Position numbers and translations under genes: made by a program. A stretch of DNA of 64,000 nucleotides from Pseudacidovorax sp. NFM-22 (GTDB lineage: Bacteria; Pseudomonadota; Gammaproteobacteria; Burkholderiales; Burkholderiaceae_C): positions 372,001 through 436,000 of the forward strand of contig NZ_JACBFY010000003.1 of the NCBI RefSeq assembly GCF_021401245.1. Direction: 5' to 3'. This document shows, piece by piece, positions 1-8,645 of the stretch; position 1 is the first letter of the stretch, and each line of letters begins with the position of its first letter. The notes below the pieces were generated by a model. It was not told where the DNA came from. It did no database searches and was given only the letters and a program-made list of their open reading frames with translations.

Positions 1-113
1 GCGGGCTTTCTGGTAACTTGAAGTCGAATTTGGTTCCGGTATTTTTCGGGCTCCGCTGCTGTGGCGTCAGCGATTCCGCAAAGAAAAACAAGGATCAGAC
101 TTGCATATTTCAT
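1..113 (-). CDS. Exported small protein, N-terminal part only (runs off the window)
   Basis: A reverse-strand frame opens with ATG at 111-113 and stays open for 37 codons to the window edge. It begins MKYASLILVFLCGIADATAA followed by EPEK, a short basic start, a hydrophobic core and an A-x-A-like end, so a Sec signal peptide is likely and the mature protein would be periplasmic. No family can be named from so little. It is the fourth small exported protein in a row downstream of the VgrG-linked peptidoglycan-degrading effector, so a role as one of several immunity proteins is possible; that is inference from position. No good ribosome binding site is visible ahead of the ATG. Confidence 0.6.
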   Translation of the reverse strand, partial: MKYASLILVFLCGIADATAAEPEKYRNQIRLQVTRKP

Positions 114-238
114 GGTAAGCAACAGACGGCTTTGTAGACCTAGCAGTGAGGCAAAGGGCCTATATTTCGTTTGGCGTGGAGCGAGACATATGCATCAGGG
201 GGCGAGCCGAAGGGATGAGCTGAATTTCTTGTTAATTT

Positions 239-643
239 TTACCTCTTGCATTCAGCTAGGAGTGAGGCTACTGACTTGTATTTCATGATTTCTATGTGCT
301 GTTTTATTTCCATTGCTGCACCGGTCGAATCAAATCGCGTGTCAGAAGACAAATCAGATTTAAGGCGGTCAATAGCATCAATTATTTTTCTTACTTCGGC
401 TATGCACGCAGGATTTTTTATTTGCGCCTGCAATTTCGATGTTTCACTCGCTATTAGGTCCTCTGCACCCTGATAGCATTGAATATATGCCATTCCACAA
501 CCTACATTGCAGTTTTTATTCGTTTTTTCAATCTCGCTTCGACATTGATTAAAGAAATTCTTTGATATGTTTTCTACGCTTATTTCTTTTGCGTTGATTG
601 TGGAGGAAAATATAAGAACGGAAATAATTATGTGTTTTTTCAT
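239..643 (-). CDS. Small exported cysteine-rich protein, possible effector immunity protein
   Basis: 134 residues. The N-terminus MKKHIIISVLIFSSTINA is a textbook Sec signal peptide, with likely cleavage after INA. The mature part has six cysteines, three of them clustered (NCNVGC and QC), which suggests disulfides in the periplasm, and is otherwise predicted mostly helical and charged. I do not recognise a family; a remote relation to LprI/DUF1311-type lysozyme inhibitors is conceivable because of the helical, cysteine-rich, periplasmic character, but no motif proves it. The DNA is clearly AT-rich compared with the rest of the window. It lies in the same direction and downstream of the M23/GH19 effector, so an immunity function is an inference from context. 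Confidence 0.7.
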   Translation of the reverse strand: MKKHIIISVLIFSSTINAKEISVENISKNFFNQCRSEIEKTNKNCNVGCGMAYIQCYQGAEDLIASETSKLQAQIKNPACIAEVRKIIDAIDRLKSDLSSDTRFDSTGAAMEIKQHIEIMKYKSVASLLAECKR

Positions 644-882
644 GGCCGCTGAAACACGCTATCGACAATGATGGGCGTGCAGAAATTCCTCTGCTGATGG
701 CTCGATGAATTGGAGGTGGGATATCCCTATGGCGCTGCCAAAAGCTTACATGAATTGTTTTTGTATACCTGTTGGCATTTATTGTACTCAGTAGGAAAAA
801 ATCACGGGAGACTTACTTTTTTTAGTTCTGCTTATATATTCTAGATATTTTCCTTGGCGATTACCGGCCCCCGTCCTTGCCT

Positions 883-1203
883 CTAAATATTCTCTCCAGT
901 TATTTTCCCGTTGATGATTTCGACCCTCTTGATTTCATAGTTGCCTAGTTCTTCCTCCTGATCCGGAATCACCTTGGATTGCCAGACCGCAGGTATATAG
1001 CTCCCTCCCTTGTACTGGACGTTTGCGAAAAGTTCTTGCCCAGTCTTCGCGTCCCGGTAGATGTGGAGCTTTAGCGCATATTGCTTTTCTCCCGCGTTTC
1101 TAATTTGGTACGAGCAGCAGCGCTTCTCCTCCAGCACTTCTGCGTAGGTTGTACTCAGTACGAGTAACGAAATCGCCAATAGAGTGGAGTGTTTGATGAG
1201 CAT
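883..1203 (-). CDS. Small exported protein, possible effector immunity protein
   Basis: 106 residues beginning MLIKHSTLLAISLLVLSTTYA, a clear signal peptide with likely cleavage after TYA. The mature protein is about 85 residues, rich in beta-forming stretches, with an adjacent CysCys pair near its start (KRCC). I do not recognise the family. It is the second small secreted gene downstream of the T6SS effector at 1766-4024, on the same strand and in similarly AT-rich DNA. The gap to the next upstream gene (93 bases) holds no evident gene. Role as a periplasmic immunity protein or orphan immunity protein is inferred only from position and export signal. Confidence 0.7.
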   Translation of the reverse strand: MLIKHSTLLAISLLVLSTTYAEVLEEKRCCSYQIRNAGEKQYALKLHIYRDAKTGQELFANVQYKGGSYIPAVWQSKVIPDQEEELGNYEIKRVEIINGKITGENI

Positions 1204-1296
1204 TGGTTCCGATCATGTGGAGTACAGAAGCCGTTGCAGGCGTCTCTCTTTTGGATCATGCCTGAGCAGGTTTCAGTTGGCTGATACATGATTGCT

Positions 1297-1791
1297 TTAG
1301 TATTTCCGAAACGTCTGCCAACCTGCTTTGCGACATTCCTCGTGGGAGAAATTATCTAGATTTTCTTCACTTGGAACATATTGAATCTTTCCATTATCCA
1401 GATTAATTATTACAGCTGAATCGGATACTAGTAGAGCATAATTTCTATTTTTCATGAATTGGACATCCATAACTCCTTGCCCTAAAATCTTCCTCTTGGC
1501 GGCTAGTGGACTTTTGCTGTCGACAATCGTCACGAATCCAATTTGCGGAGCGTTATAATTTAGTTCATCAGGAACGCCCCAAGCCACCAGCTTCGATTTA
1601 TTACAATTCACCTCGTAGCCCCAAATCGTTCCTCTTGCATCTATGGAAATGCTGGTTCCGGCGGTGTCAGTCTCTATTTTTATTCTGTTGCCAGAAATTT
1701 TCGCGCCAATTATCTCTGCGCTTGCAGCGGAAATGTAGATGGCGATTAAGACGGATGCTGCTCGCTTAAATTTTTTCGCTAAGGTATTCAT
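1297..1791 (-). CDS. Exported protein overlapping the effector gene; best immunity candidate
   Basis: 164 residues with a basic N-terminus and hydrophobic core ending ISAASA, so a Sec signal peptide is likely and the mature protein is periplasmic. The body looks all-beta (alternating short hydrophobic strands such as NYALLVSDSAVIINL) and may be propeller- or sandwich-like; no known family is recognised. Its ATG lies 26 bases inside the 3' end of the effector gene at 1766-4024, so the two are translationally coupled. Coupling plus export fits the cognate immunity protein of a toxin that acts on peptidoglycan in the periplasm. Base composition matches the AT-rich 3' third of the effector, suggesting the two moved together. 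Confidence 0.75.
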   Translation of the reverse strand: MNTLAKKFKRAASVLIAIYISAASAEIIGAKISGNRIKIETDTAGTSISIDARGTIWGYEVNCNKSKLVAWGVPDELNYNAPQIGFVTIVDSKSPLAAKRKILGQGVMDVQFMKNRNYALLVSDSAVIINLDNGKIQYVPSEENLDNFSHEECRKAGWQTFRKY

Positions 1792-4024
1792 ACGTGGATT
1801 TCGTATAGTTCCATCTATCTGGGTTCGGGGGTACTTCGTGAGGGTTGATCAATGCAGTGACTTTATTTGAGGCCAATTCATTAACACCTTGATCGCTCGC
1901 CATTCCTATTTTTTGCATCGCAAAATAAAATCCGGCGCTGTCTAAGGCTAGATATGGATCATTTCCAATAACCTCCGGATTGTTTATGATCGGTCCTGGT
2001 TTTCCTTTATTAAACCATTGAGGGTTAAAACTACTTTTTTGCAGCCATCCATGGAAAATCCAGAATTGCGCATAATTGTACCTTCCCGTTAATTGCTTCA
2101 TACCGCGGCCACGAAATTTAAGACCGTCTCCCGGATCTGTATTTCCTAGGCTCTTTCGTCCCTCGTATCGGAGGAGATATTGAACTTGCGCGTGGTTTTG
2201 CGGAGTTTCAGTTAAAGGCCCACTTAATTCGTCTTGAATTGTCAGATGATTTTTTCGAATGGCCGCCGAAACCGCTATCGAAGTTTCTCTGGTTGCCATC
2301 AAAAAATAACTTTCTCTTGCCATCTGACCAAAAAAATGTGAAGCGCGGAGCCGATTACTGAGGCCGTATTTTCGAAGAGTTATTCCAAGGGGTATTTGAT
2401 ATAATTTGGAATAGTATTCGGCCGTTTTTCCGACCTCTAAGAAGATCTTCTTTGGATAAATCGAACTAATTTCTGATTTGTCCAGCCACATGCATTGATG
2501 AAGATGTTGGATGAAGCGCTTCGGATGCAAATGCCAATAGGCCTCCTTGTACTCCTGCGGCAGGTCATCGCAACCCAGCGCTTCGCAGTGCGCCGCGAAC
2601 TCCTCCCAGCCGTGGCCTTCGGACATCCGGAATTCCTCATCCGTCTTCAGCCATTCATAGCGCTGGGTGATCGTGGCCTTGTCCCATTCGGTCGGAAATC
2701 GGCAGATCGCGTATTCGAGCTTGGCGCGGACTTCCGGCACGTTCAGCCGTTTGGCCAGCGCGTCCCGGTCTTTGAGGGTTTCGGGTTGCGCGGGGTCGCG
2801 GATCAGGCGCTTGAGTTCGACGGAGTCGCAGCGCTGGTCCAGCGGGCTGGTGTCGTCGTCAAAGCATTGCCAGCCCCGGAATGCCGGAAAGTCCGCATCG
2901 CTGAACTTGTAGGTGCCCGGCGCATTGAGGTCGGCCCACACGTGGCCGCTGTCGGTGGGAATGGGCCGCCAGTGAGCGGCATCGGCGGGCAGGGGGTCGG
3001 GCCCCAGGTTGCGGCCAAAGCGCAGCAGCTCGTACCAGCCGCTCGGGCTGCTGCGTGCCTGGTCGGCGGCGCTCAGGTCGTTGTGTCGGCGGTTGGCCTC
3101 CTTGTACATGTCGTACTCGAAGTCCTTTTCCACATACGGCTGCCCGATGCGCTGGCCCACCTGCAAGCCGCCGGCCCCGGCGGTGGCGCGGTAGCTGGTG
3201 AGCGTGGCATCGCCGCCCTGTGACGCTGAGCCCGAGGCACCGTAGCGGATTTCGACCCACTGCGCCTCGTGCAGCGTGTCGGGCTCGAAGTAGTCCGTCG
3301 CGGCACTGGCGCCGCCCGTCGGCTTTGCGCGCAGCTGCGACTTCGGCGGGCTGGTGCGCACGGGCGTGCCGCCGGGCAGGTAGACATAGATGCTGCCGAA
3401 CACGGCGTCGGTTCTGCCGTTGTCCTTGGGTGGGGCGCCGGGGTCCGTCCAGCGCATCGGTCGGGCGGAGCCCAGCAGTTGCTGCAGGTCGCGGGCGTCC
3501 AGGCAGATCTCGAAGTGCAGCCGTCCTTCCTGGCCGAACAGGCGTCCGGCGGTGCCGATGGCGTCCTTGCGCCAGATGGGTTTGCCCGGCTGCACGGCGG
3601 CCTCGATGCGGGCCAGGTGCATGTACACGCTGTAGAAGGTGATCTGCGTCGGGGTGTCGCCGGTGGCGCCGATGTCGGTGGTGTGGCGCACGATCACGAG
3701 CCCGGTGTCGGTCCAGGCGGCGCGCTCGCCGTAGGGGTTGTAGTTGAGCGGGTGCTTCGGATCGTCGCTGTGGGGTGCGCTGTCGCGCCGGTAGATCACG
3801 GTGCCGTCGGCAATCGCCCGCACGGGCAGCCGATGCTTCTGGGCGTCGCACGGCGCGTCCAGGTGCATGCCGTTGTGCCAGGTGAGCTTGCTCACCAGCG
3901 GAAAGGAGCCCTGGGGTGCGCCTTTGGTGCCGTGGGAGGCATCGATGCATTCGGGCATGGCTGCATCGAGGAAGGCCGCTTCGTTGGCTTGCGGTGGCGG
4001 CAAAAAGGGCGGGCTGATGAGCAT
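1766..4024 (-). CDS. Type VI secretion-associated peptidoglycan hydrolase effector (M23-like + GH19-like)
   Basis: 752 residues with no signal peptide, as expected for T6SS cargo. Residues about 45-180 resemble an M23/LytM peptidase: the HNGMH motif (H50) precedes a DGTV strand, YMHLA (H136) follows, and GRLHFE (H170) closes the fold. The family Asp of HxxxD is His54, and the first His of the HxH pair is Arg168, so this domain may bind metal poorly or serve only in binding. A linker region (about 200-510) follows. Residues about 540-752 resemble GH19/lysozyme-like enzymes: FFGQMARESYF with candidate acid Glu571, Glu580 nearby, and the FRGRGMKQLTGRYNY signature at 637-651. It is 104 bases downstream of vgrG. 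Codon use changes from GC-rich to AT-rich near residue 513. Effector status is inferred from the vgrG link; the hydrolase fold is well supported. Confidence 0.85.
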   Translation of the reverse strand: MLISPPFLPPPQANEAAFLDAAMPECIDASHGTKGAPQGSFPLVSKLTWHNGMHLDAPCDAQKHRLPVRAIADGTVIYRRDSAPHSDDPKHPLNYNPYGERAAWTDTGLVIVRHTTDIGATGDTPTQITFYSVYMHLARIEAAVQPGKPIWRKDAIGTAGRLFGQEGRLHFEICLDARDLQQLLGSARPMRWTDPGAPPKDNGRTDAVFGSIYVYLPGGTPVRTSPPKSQLRAKPTGGASAATDYFEPDTLHEAQWVEIRYGASGSASQGGDATLTSYRATAGAGGLQVGQRIGQPYVEKDFEYDMYKEANRRHNDLSAADQARSSPSGWYELLRFGRNLGPDPLPADAAHWRPIPTDSGHVWADLNAPGTYKFSDADFPAFRGWQCFDDDTSPLDQRCDSVELKRLIRDPAQPETLKDRDALAKRLNVPEVRAKLEYAICRFPTEWDKATITQRYEWLKTDEEFRMSEGHGWEEFAAHCEALGCDDLPQEYKEAYWHLHPKRFIQHLHQCMWLDKSEISSIYPKKIFLEVGKTAEYYSKLYQIPLGITLRKYGLSNRLRASHFFGQMARESYFLMATRETSIAVSAAIRKNHLTIQDELSGPLTETPQNHAQVQYLLRYEGRKSLGNTDPGDGLKFRGRGMKQLTGRYNYAQFWIFHGWLQKSSFNPQWFNKGKPGPIINNPEVIGNDPYLALDSAGFYFAMQKIGMASDQGVNELASNKVTALINPHEVPPNPDRWNYTKSTYEYLSEKI

Positions 4025-4128
4025 GGTGGGCGGCGACTGGAATGGCGGCTAAGCAGGGACGGAAGGCGCGACGAAAGTGCGAAAAGAAGGCGCGTGGAGC
4101 GCGGCGCTGCGGTGTGATCGCCGCCGCG

Positions 4129-6705
4129 TCAGCTGGAGGGGCCGAAGCGGCGTCCCTGCCGCCGCTCGGGTGGGTAGTCGCCCTGCGCAAAGTCCTGGCT
4201 CTGCACGGGTCGGCTCATCGGCCCCACCTGCGCATGCAGCGCCGCATGCTCCTGCCAGGTGCCGGCGGTGCCGTGGCGGATGCCCTGGGCGCTCCACTCG
4301 GTGTAGCTGCCGCCGCCGATGACCACGACTTTCTTGCGCGCCTGGATGCGGATGCGTCCTTCGACGCTGGTGATGCGCACGTCCTTGTGCGCCAGCAGCA
4401 CCAGCTCGCCCTGGTGGGCCTGCACCTGGATGGGCCCGCGGCTGGCGATCCACTGCAGGCCGCCCTTGCGCACGAAGGTGCGCACGCCCTGGGCCGCTGC
4501 GGCCAGCCAGCGCTGCGCGGTGCTGATCGACAGGTGCTGGCCGGTGGTCACGGCGGTGTGCGTGCCGCTGTGCAGCTGGACGCTCTCGGGCGCGCTGGCC
4601 ACGATGCCCGCCGGGCTGGCCAGCACCAGGTGCGGGGCTTCGAGTGGATCGGGGCGCTTGCGCTCGCCGGTGTCGCCGGCGATCTGGTCGTTCTGCGTGC
4701 GCAGGGCCTTCTGGACATCGTCCTGGTCCTCGCCGGCCTGCTGGGCGCCGTGCACCTGTGCGGCCTCGGCCAGCGCATCGTGCTGCTCATGCGCGGCGCG
4801 CAGGCGCTGCACCGTCTCGTCCATGTCGCGCATCGCGCCCAGCGCTTCGGGCCGCCCCTCGGTGGAGATCAGCATCCCGTCCTGCGCCCGAAGCACGCCG
4901 TGCCCATCGGTGCGCAGTTCGAAGCCGTCGCCGCGCGCATCCTTGCGGCCCTGGTGGTCCTCGACGCGCGTGATCGCGCCCAGGCTCAGGCTGGAGTGCT
5001 GGTGATCGCTCTTCAGCTGCGCCTGGATCTGCCCGGCCGTGTCGTCCATCACCAGGTGGTTGCTGCGCCCGGCTGCGCTGTTGCCGCCGCCGTCGGTCAG
5101 CTCCCGGCTGCGAAAGCCGCTGAGCGCCGATTCCTGCGGCAACTGCCAGGGCGGCAGGTTCAGCTGGTTGTGCACCCGGCCTGTGCAGAGGGGCAGGTCC
5201 GGATCGCCGCCCAGGAAGTCCACGATCACCTCCTGCCCGATGCGCGGGAGGTGCACGCCGCCCAGCTGGTTGCCCGCCCATGGGCTGGAGACACGCACCC
5301 AGCAGCTGCTGTGCGGGTTCTCCTGGCCTTGCCGGTCCCAGGGGAACTGCACCTTGATGCGGCCGAGTTCGTCAGTCCACAGCTCCTGGCCCTCGGGGCC
5401 GACCACGCGTGCGGTCTGCGGGCCGTGGGTGTGGGGCTTGGTGCGGGTGAGCGCCGGGCGCAGCGGCTCGGTGATGGGGTGGGCCAGCAGGTCCACCTGC
5501 ACCTGCCAGCGTTGCTGCGCCTGGGGCCGGGCTAACGTCGCCCCCGCAGCCAGCGCCGCTTGGCTGTCCTGCCCGACGTCCTCAATGAGGAATTCAGTTT
5601 CCAGGATCAGGTATTCCGCATTGGCTGCCTCGCGCGGATGGCCCTGCAGCGTGAAGCTGAAGCCCGGCACCATGCCGCGCAGGTTGCCGCTGGCCCGTGC
5701 GCGGGCCCCGGCAGTGCGCAGCTGCTGCATGCGAAGCCGCGCAATCAGGTCGCCCTCGGCCCACGGGTCATTCGGGCCTGCGGTGCCGGCGCGCGGCTGG
5801 GCGTAGTGGGTGCCACCCAGGCTCGCGTGCCAGCTGTAGACCTCCGCCTCCGCAAAGCCGGTCGGGCGTGGATCGCTGCGGCTGACCGACACGTCGGCCC
5901 GGGGCCGGGTGTAGTCGTACTCGCGGCTGCTGTAGCGCCCGCTGGTGAGCCTGCTGGCGGGCATGAAGGCATGCAGGTACTCGGCATCGAGCTTCCAGCC
6001 GGGCGGGTGGTAGTCGACGGTGCGGTAGGCCTCGCTGGGGTTGGGGAGGAAGGCGCCCAGATGGTCCGAGAGCACCAGCCGGTGGGCGCCGGCGTCATGC
6101 TCGAAGTGGTAGCTGATGCCCCACTCCTGGCACAGCCGCTCGAAGAAGGCGAAGTCGCTTTCGTTGAACTGGGTCTGGTAGTCGCGCAGGGGGAAGGACT
6201 CGGCCAGGCGCTTGTCGACCGGGAAGGGATAGTTCGACAGCAGGGCGTCCAGGATGTCGACGACGGTGGCGTTCTGGAAGATGCGGCAATCCGCGTTCAG
6301 CGTGGCCAGATGCAGCCAGGGGCGCAGGACGAGGCGGTAGCGCAGGCGGCGGCCGTGCTCGCCCAGCAACTCTGCTTCGGTGATGAGGGCGTTGATCTGG
6401 CGGACGCCGGCGCCGATCCGATCGGAGGCGGCGCCGGTACCACCCGGCATGAAGGTGCCGGCGCCGTCGAGTTCGATCTCGCAGTGGATCTCGCGGCCGA
6501 TCAGTGCGTCCAGATCGATGTCGGCGCAGGCATCGGCCAGGGCCCCGGGGGCCAGCGCATCGGGGGTCTGCAGGATCAGCTCATAGGTGAAGAGGGCATT
6601 GACGCCCTCGTGGCCCGACAGCCGCACGGGCTGCAGCAAGGGCGTGCCGGCAAAGTCCGGCAGTGCGGGCGAATGCACCCGCAGCGTGTGTGACAGCGTA
6701 GCCAT
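4129..6705 (-). CDS. vgrG: Type VI secretion system tip protein VgrG with DUF2345 extension
   Basis: 858 residues. VgrG trimers form the spike on the Hcp tube and carry effectors. The first about 380 residues match the phage gpD/gp27-like base (for example FQNATVVDILDALL and RDYQTQFNESDFAFFERL). An OB-fold needle module follows (about 430-530) with the classic stretch DELGRIKVQFPWDR, WVRVSSPWAG and GVHLPRIGQEVIVDFLGGDP. The remainder is a DUF2345-type C-terminal needle extension. No PAAR gene is adjacent and no other T6SS structural gene is in the window, so this is an orphan vgrG island. The effector gene directly downstream is its likely cargo. Confidence 0.95.
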   Translation of the reverse strand: MATLSHTLRVHSPALPDFAGTPLLQPVRLSGHEGVNALFTYELILQTPDALAPGALADACADIDLDALIGREIHCEIELDGAGTFMPGGTGAASDRIGAGVRQINALITEAELLGEHGRRLRYRLVLRPWLHLATLNADCRIFQNATVVDILDALLSNYPFPVDKRLAESFPLRDYQTQFNESDFAFFERLCQEWGISYHFEHDAGAHRLVLSDHLGAFLPNPSEAYRTVDYHPPGWKLDAEYLHAFMPASRLTSGRYSSREYDYTRPRADVSVSRSDPRPTGFAEAEVYSWHASLGGTHYAQPRAGTAGPNDPWAEGDLIARLRMQQLRTAGARARASGNLRGMVPGFSFTLQGHPREAANAEYLILETEFLIEDVGQDSQAALAAGATLARPQAQQRWQVQVDLLAHPITEPLRPALTRTKPHTHGPQTARVVGPEGQELWTDELGRIKVQFPWDRQGQENPHSSCWVRVSSPWAGNQLGGVHLPRIGQEVIVDFLGGDPDLPLCTGRVHNQLNLPPWQLPQESALSGFRSRELTDGGGNSAAGRSNHLVMDDTAGQIQAQLKSDHQHSSLSLGAITRVEDHQGRKDARGDGFELRTDGHGVLRAQDGMLISTEGRPEALGAMRDMDETVQRLRAAHEQHDALAEAAQVHGAQQAGEDQDDVQKALRTQNDQIAGDTGERKRPDPLEAPHLVLASPAGIVASAPESVQLHSGTHTAVTTGQHLSISTAQRWLAAAAQGVRTFVRKGGLQWIASRGPIQVQAHQGELVLLAHKDVRITSVEGRIRIQARKKVVVIGGGSYTEWSAQGIRHGTAGTWQEHAALHAQVGPMSRPVQSQDFAQGDYPPERRQGRRFGPSS

Positions 6706-7000
6706 GGAACCCTCTCCCTTTGCGCCGCGCTTTCGTTTGCTTTGTTATGGGCGCGAAGGCGGCGCGGGGAGGGTAAATGCGGGTCTTGGCGGTCCGCCGC
6801 ACTCGGCGCGGAAGGCGGCAACTTTTGCCGTGATCCGTGGAATAGTTCCCCGGCTCAAACCTCCGCATCTGCGGATGGTCGGTCCTCACGCCGCTGGCAG
6901 AAAAAAGTTGTCCATTTGGAAAAAATGCGGCGCTGCCCGAGGCCTCCGGGCAATGTGCACGCTCCTTGCATCGCATGCCGAATCGCGCACAGGAGTCGGC

Positions 7001-7246
7001 ATGAGTCACGCATCAGAACAGGTCCCCGTTCCCCAACCCGATCTGGCCGCACGGCTGGATGCGATTCACGCATTCCTGCGTTTGACTTCTTTTTTCGTAT
7101 CCCGCGTGACGCTGGGCAATGCCATCGAGGGTTATGCGCGCGTGCACAAGCTCACGCCGCTCCAGGCGGCGAGCGAGGTGGAGGAGCGGCTCTCTGAATC
7201 CAGCCTGGCGCCCGCCCAACTCGTGGGCTATGCAGGGCAGGAGTGA
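7001..7246 (+). CDS. Hypothetical 81-residue protein
   Basis: Starts at the ATG at 7001, preceded by AGGAG at 6991-6995, a good ribosome binding site; the reading frame remains open far upstream but has no comparable start. The product has no signal peptide or membrane segment and is mostly helical and charged, with a hydrophobic middle (IHAFLRLTSFFVSRVTL). I do not recognise the family. It is transcribed divergently from vgrG across a 295-base gap, and converges with the small membrane protein at 7283-7567. Function unknown. Confidence 0.6.
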   Translation: MSHASEQVPVPQPDLAARLDAIHAFLRLTSFFVSRVTLGNAIEGYARVHKLTPLQAASEVEERLSESSLAPAQLVGYAGQE

Positions 7247-7282
7247 GGACGGGGCGGTGCGCGAAGCCCCGTCGCGGTGCGG

Positions 7283-7567
7283 CTAACGGTGCCTGCGGCG
7301 CGCGCGCCAGGCCAGCGTGGCGTAGTCCTTGAACAGCAGGTCGCGGTACAGCATGTACAGGCCGCGCAGCAGGAACACCACGCAGAGCAATGCGGCGGAC
7401 ACGGTGACGACGATGTAGGCGCCGCTGCCGGCGCTGGCCGGTGCCGCCACAAAGATGGCAAAAAATACGACCAGAAAAAGCAGGATGGAATAAAGCAAAA
7501 GAACCAGCCCGCGCCATTTACCCAGCCGGCGGGCCGCATATTCGGGACTGAAAATGAACTTAAGCAT
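7283..7567 (-). CDS. Small two-pass membrane protein
   Basis: About 94 residues from the ATG at 7565-7567 (MLKFIFSP); a TTG 24 bases further upstream would add eight residues and neither start has a convincing ribosome binding site. Two hydrophobic segments are obvious: VLLLYSILLFLVVFFAIFV and, after a Ser/Gly turn, YIVVTVSAALLCVVFLL. The C-terminus is strongly basic (WRARRRHR), predicting a cytoplasmic tail. It lies just downstream of the Crp/Fnr-type regulator on the same strand (36-base gap), so the two are probably cotranscribed. No family recognised. Confidence 0.65.
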   Translation of the reverse strand: MLKFIFSPEYAARRLGKWRGLVLLLYSILLFLVVFFAIFVAAPASAGSGAYIVVTVSAALLCVVFLLRGLYMLYRDLLFKDYATLAWRARRRHR

Positions 7568-7603
7568 TCGTCTTGCGCACCGGACCGGCAAAGCAATCGC
7601 AGG

Positions 7604-8374
7604 TCACGCCCATTTGGGCTTCTTGTAATTGGTAGCGCTCGATTCCTTGCTGGCTTGCTGCTGCTGTTGCTGCTGATAAATCTTGCGCAGCGATTCCTGC
7701 GTTTCTCCAAAAAGGGTGTCGTATTCGTCGGATTCCTCCAATTGAATCGAATCGCCGCTTCGGCGCAATTGGCCGCGCTGCTCCAGGTCGTTGATGACCT
7801 TGTTGACGACGCCGCGCGACAGGCCGGTGTACGACGCGATGAGCGCCTGGGAGATGCGCTTGCTGAAGGCCCGGGTGCCCTGCGGTGCGAGTTGCGTCAA
7901 TTCATGCAAGACCCGTGCCACCATCTTCTCGGCCGACAAGGTGCTGCGGCGGCGCAGCTGGCGCCGGAGCATGTTGGCGCGTTCGAGGCTGATGTCCACC
8001 AAAGCCATCGAGATCGAGGGGTACTGCGTACAAAGTCCGCGTACGATGTCCATGGGTAGCACGTAAACGGCCGAGGGCAGGGCGGCCACCAGGGTGAGTT
8101 CGGAGATGTTGGGGCGGTCGGCCTGTGCAAGGGGGCCGCTCAGGTAGATGTCGTTGACGCGCAGGAAGTTGGTGGTGATCAGTTCCGCGCGTTGAGTGGC
8201 GTCGGTGGGCAGGCCCACCCGCAGCAGCCCCGAGGCAACGCAGTACATCGAAAACGCAGGCTGGCCCGTAAGTAGAACTACGTCATTTTTGCGGTAGTGC
8301 CGGAGTTCCACGAACCGCATCAGCTGCTGGCGCACCCCTTGGGGCACTTCGGAAAGCAAAGGATGAATCAACAT
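7604..8374 (-). CDS. Crp/Fnr-family transcriptional regulator with glutamine-rich tail
   Basis: 256 residues. The N-terminal half fits a cyclic-nucleotide-binding beta-roll (LRHYRKNDVVLLTGQPAFSMYCVASGLLRV), joined by a long dimer helix (about 125-150) to a C-terminal winged helix (KRISQALIASYTGLSRGVVNKVINDLEQRG). The N-terminal [4Fe-4S] cysteines of FNR are absent, so it is not an oxygen sensor of that type; the ligand is unknown. The C-terminus carries a run of eight glutamines followed by a Lys/Ser-rich tail, which is unusual for the family. The small membrane protein downstream may be its target or partner. The actual FNR of this organism is encoded at 58347-59066. Confidence 0.85.
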   Translation of the reverse strand: MLIHPLLSEVPQGVRQQLMRFVELRHYRKNDVVLLTGQPAFSMYCVASGLLRVGLPTDATQRAELITTNFLRVNDIYLSGPLAQADRPNISELTLVAALPSAVYVLPMDIVRGLCTQYPSISMALVDISLERANMLRRQLRRRSTLSAEKMVARVLHELTQLAPQGTRAFSKRISQALIASYTGLSRGVVNKVINDLEQRGQLRRSGDSIQLEESDEYDTLFGETQESLRKIYQQQQQQQASKESSATNYKKPKWA

Positions 8375-8645
8375 GCGCGTACAAACCGGCCGCAGCCGAA
8401 ATAATGAGTAGCGCCCAATGTGACGATTCGCTGCATGCGTTGCAAGGAGGCTGAAAGTAGTAACGCATGCTAGAAGCTGGGATGTGGGCTTGTGCGCACG
8501 AAATCATCGGAATTGAAGACTTGCTGACACTTTAGGCTTAATAAAAGTGAAGGAAATGAGAAAAAATCTCTATCTCCGCAAGATTTCTACTGAATTCAGC
8601 AACGATTAGCGGTGTGGTTGTAAAGGGGTCCCGCCGGCCCCAAGA
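8375..8645. other. Gene-free stretch upstream of the Crp/Fnr-type regulator
   Basis: Together with the hairpin at 8646-8686 and the short stretch after it, this makes 377 bases without a supported gene between two minus-strand genes. It is AT-rich in its middle (about 8515-8600), which suits a promoter region, and must hold the regulator's promoter on the minus strand. On the plus strand TTGAAG (8513-8518) and TTAATAAAA further on could be a promoter reading toward the hairpin, but this is not conclusive. No open frame of quality seen. Confidence 0.4.

Noticed and set aside
4042-5535. Long plus-strand frame opposite vgrG
   Set aside because: It is antisense to a clear VgrG; low-complexity Ala/Gly/Arg protein caused by GC-rich third positions.
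6706-7000. Gene between vgrG and the 81-residue protein
   Set aside because: Open frames exist but no start with ribosome binding site and no protein-like sequence; probably promoter DNA for the divergent genes.
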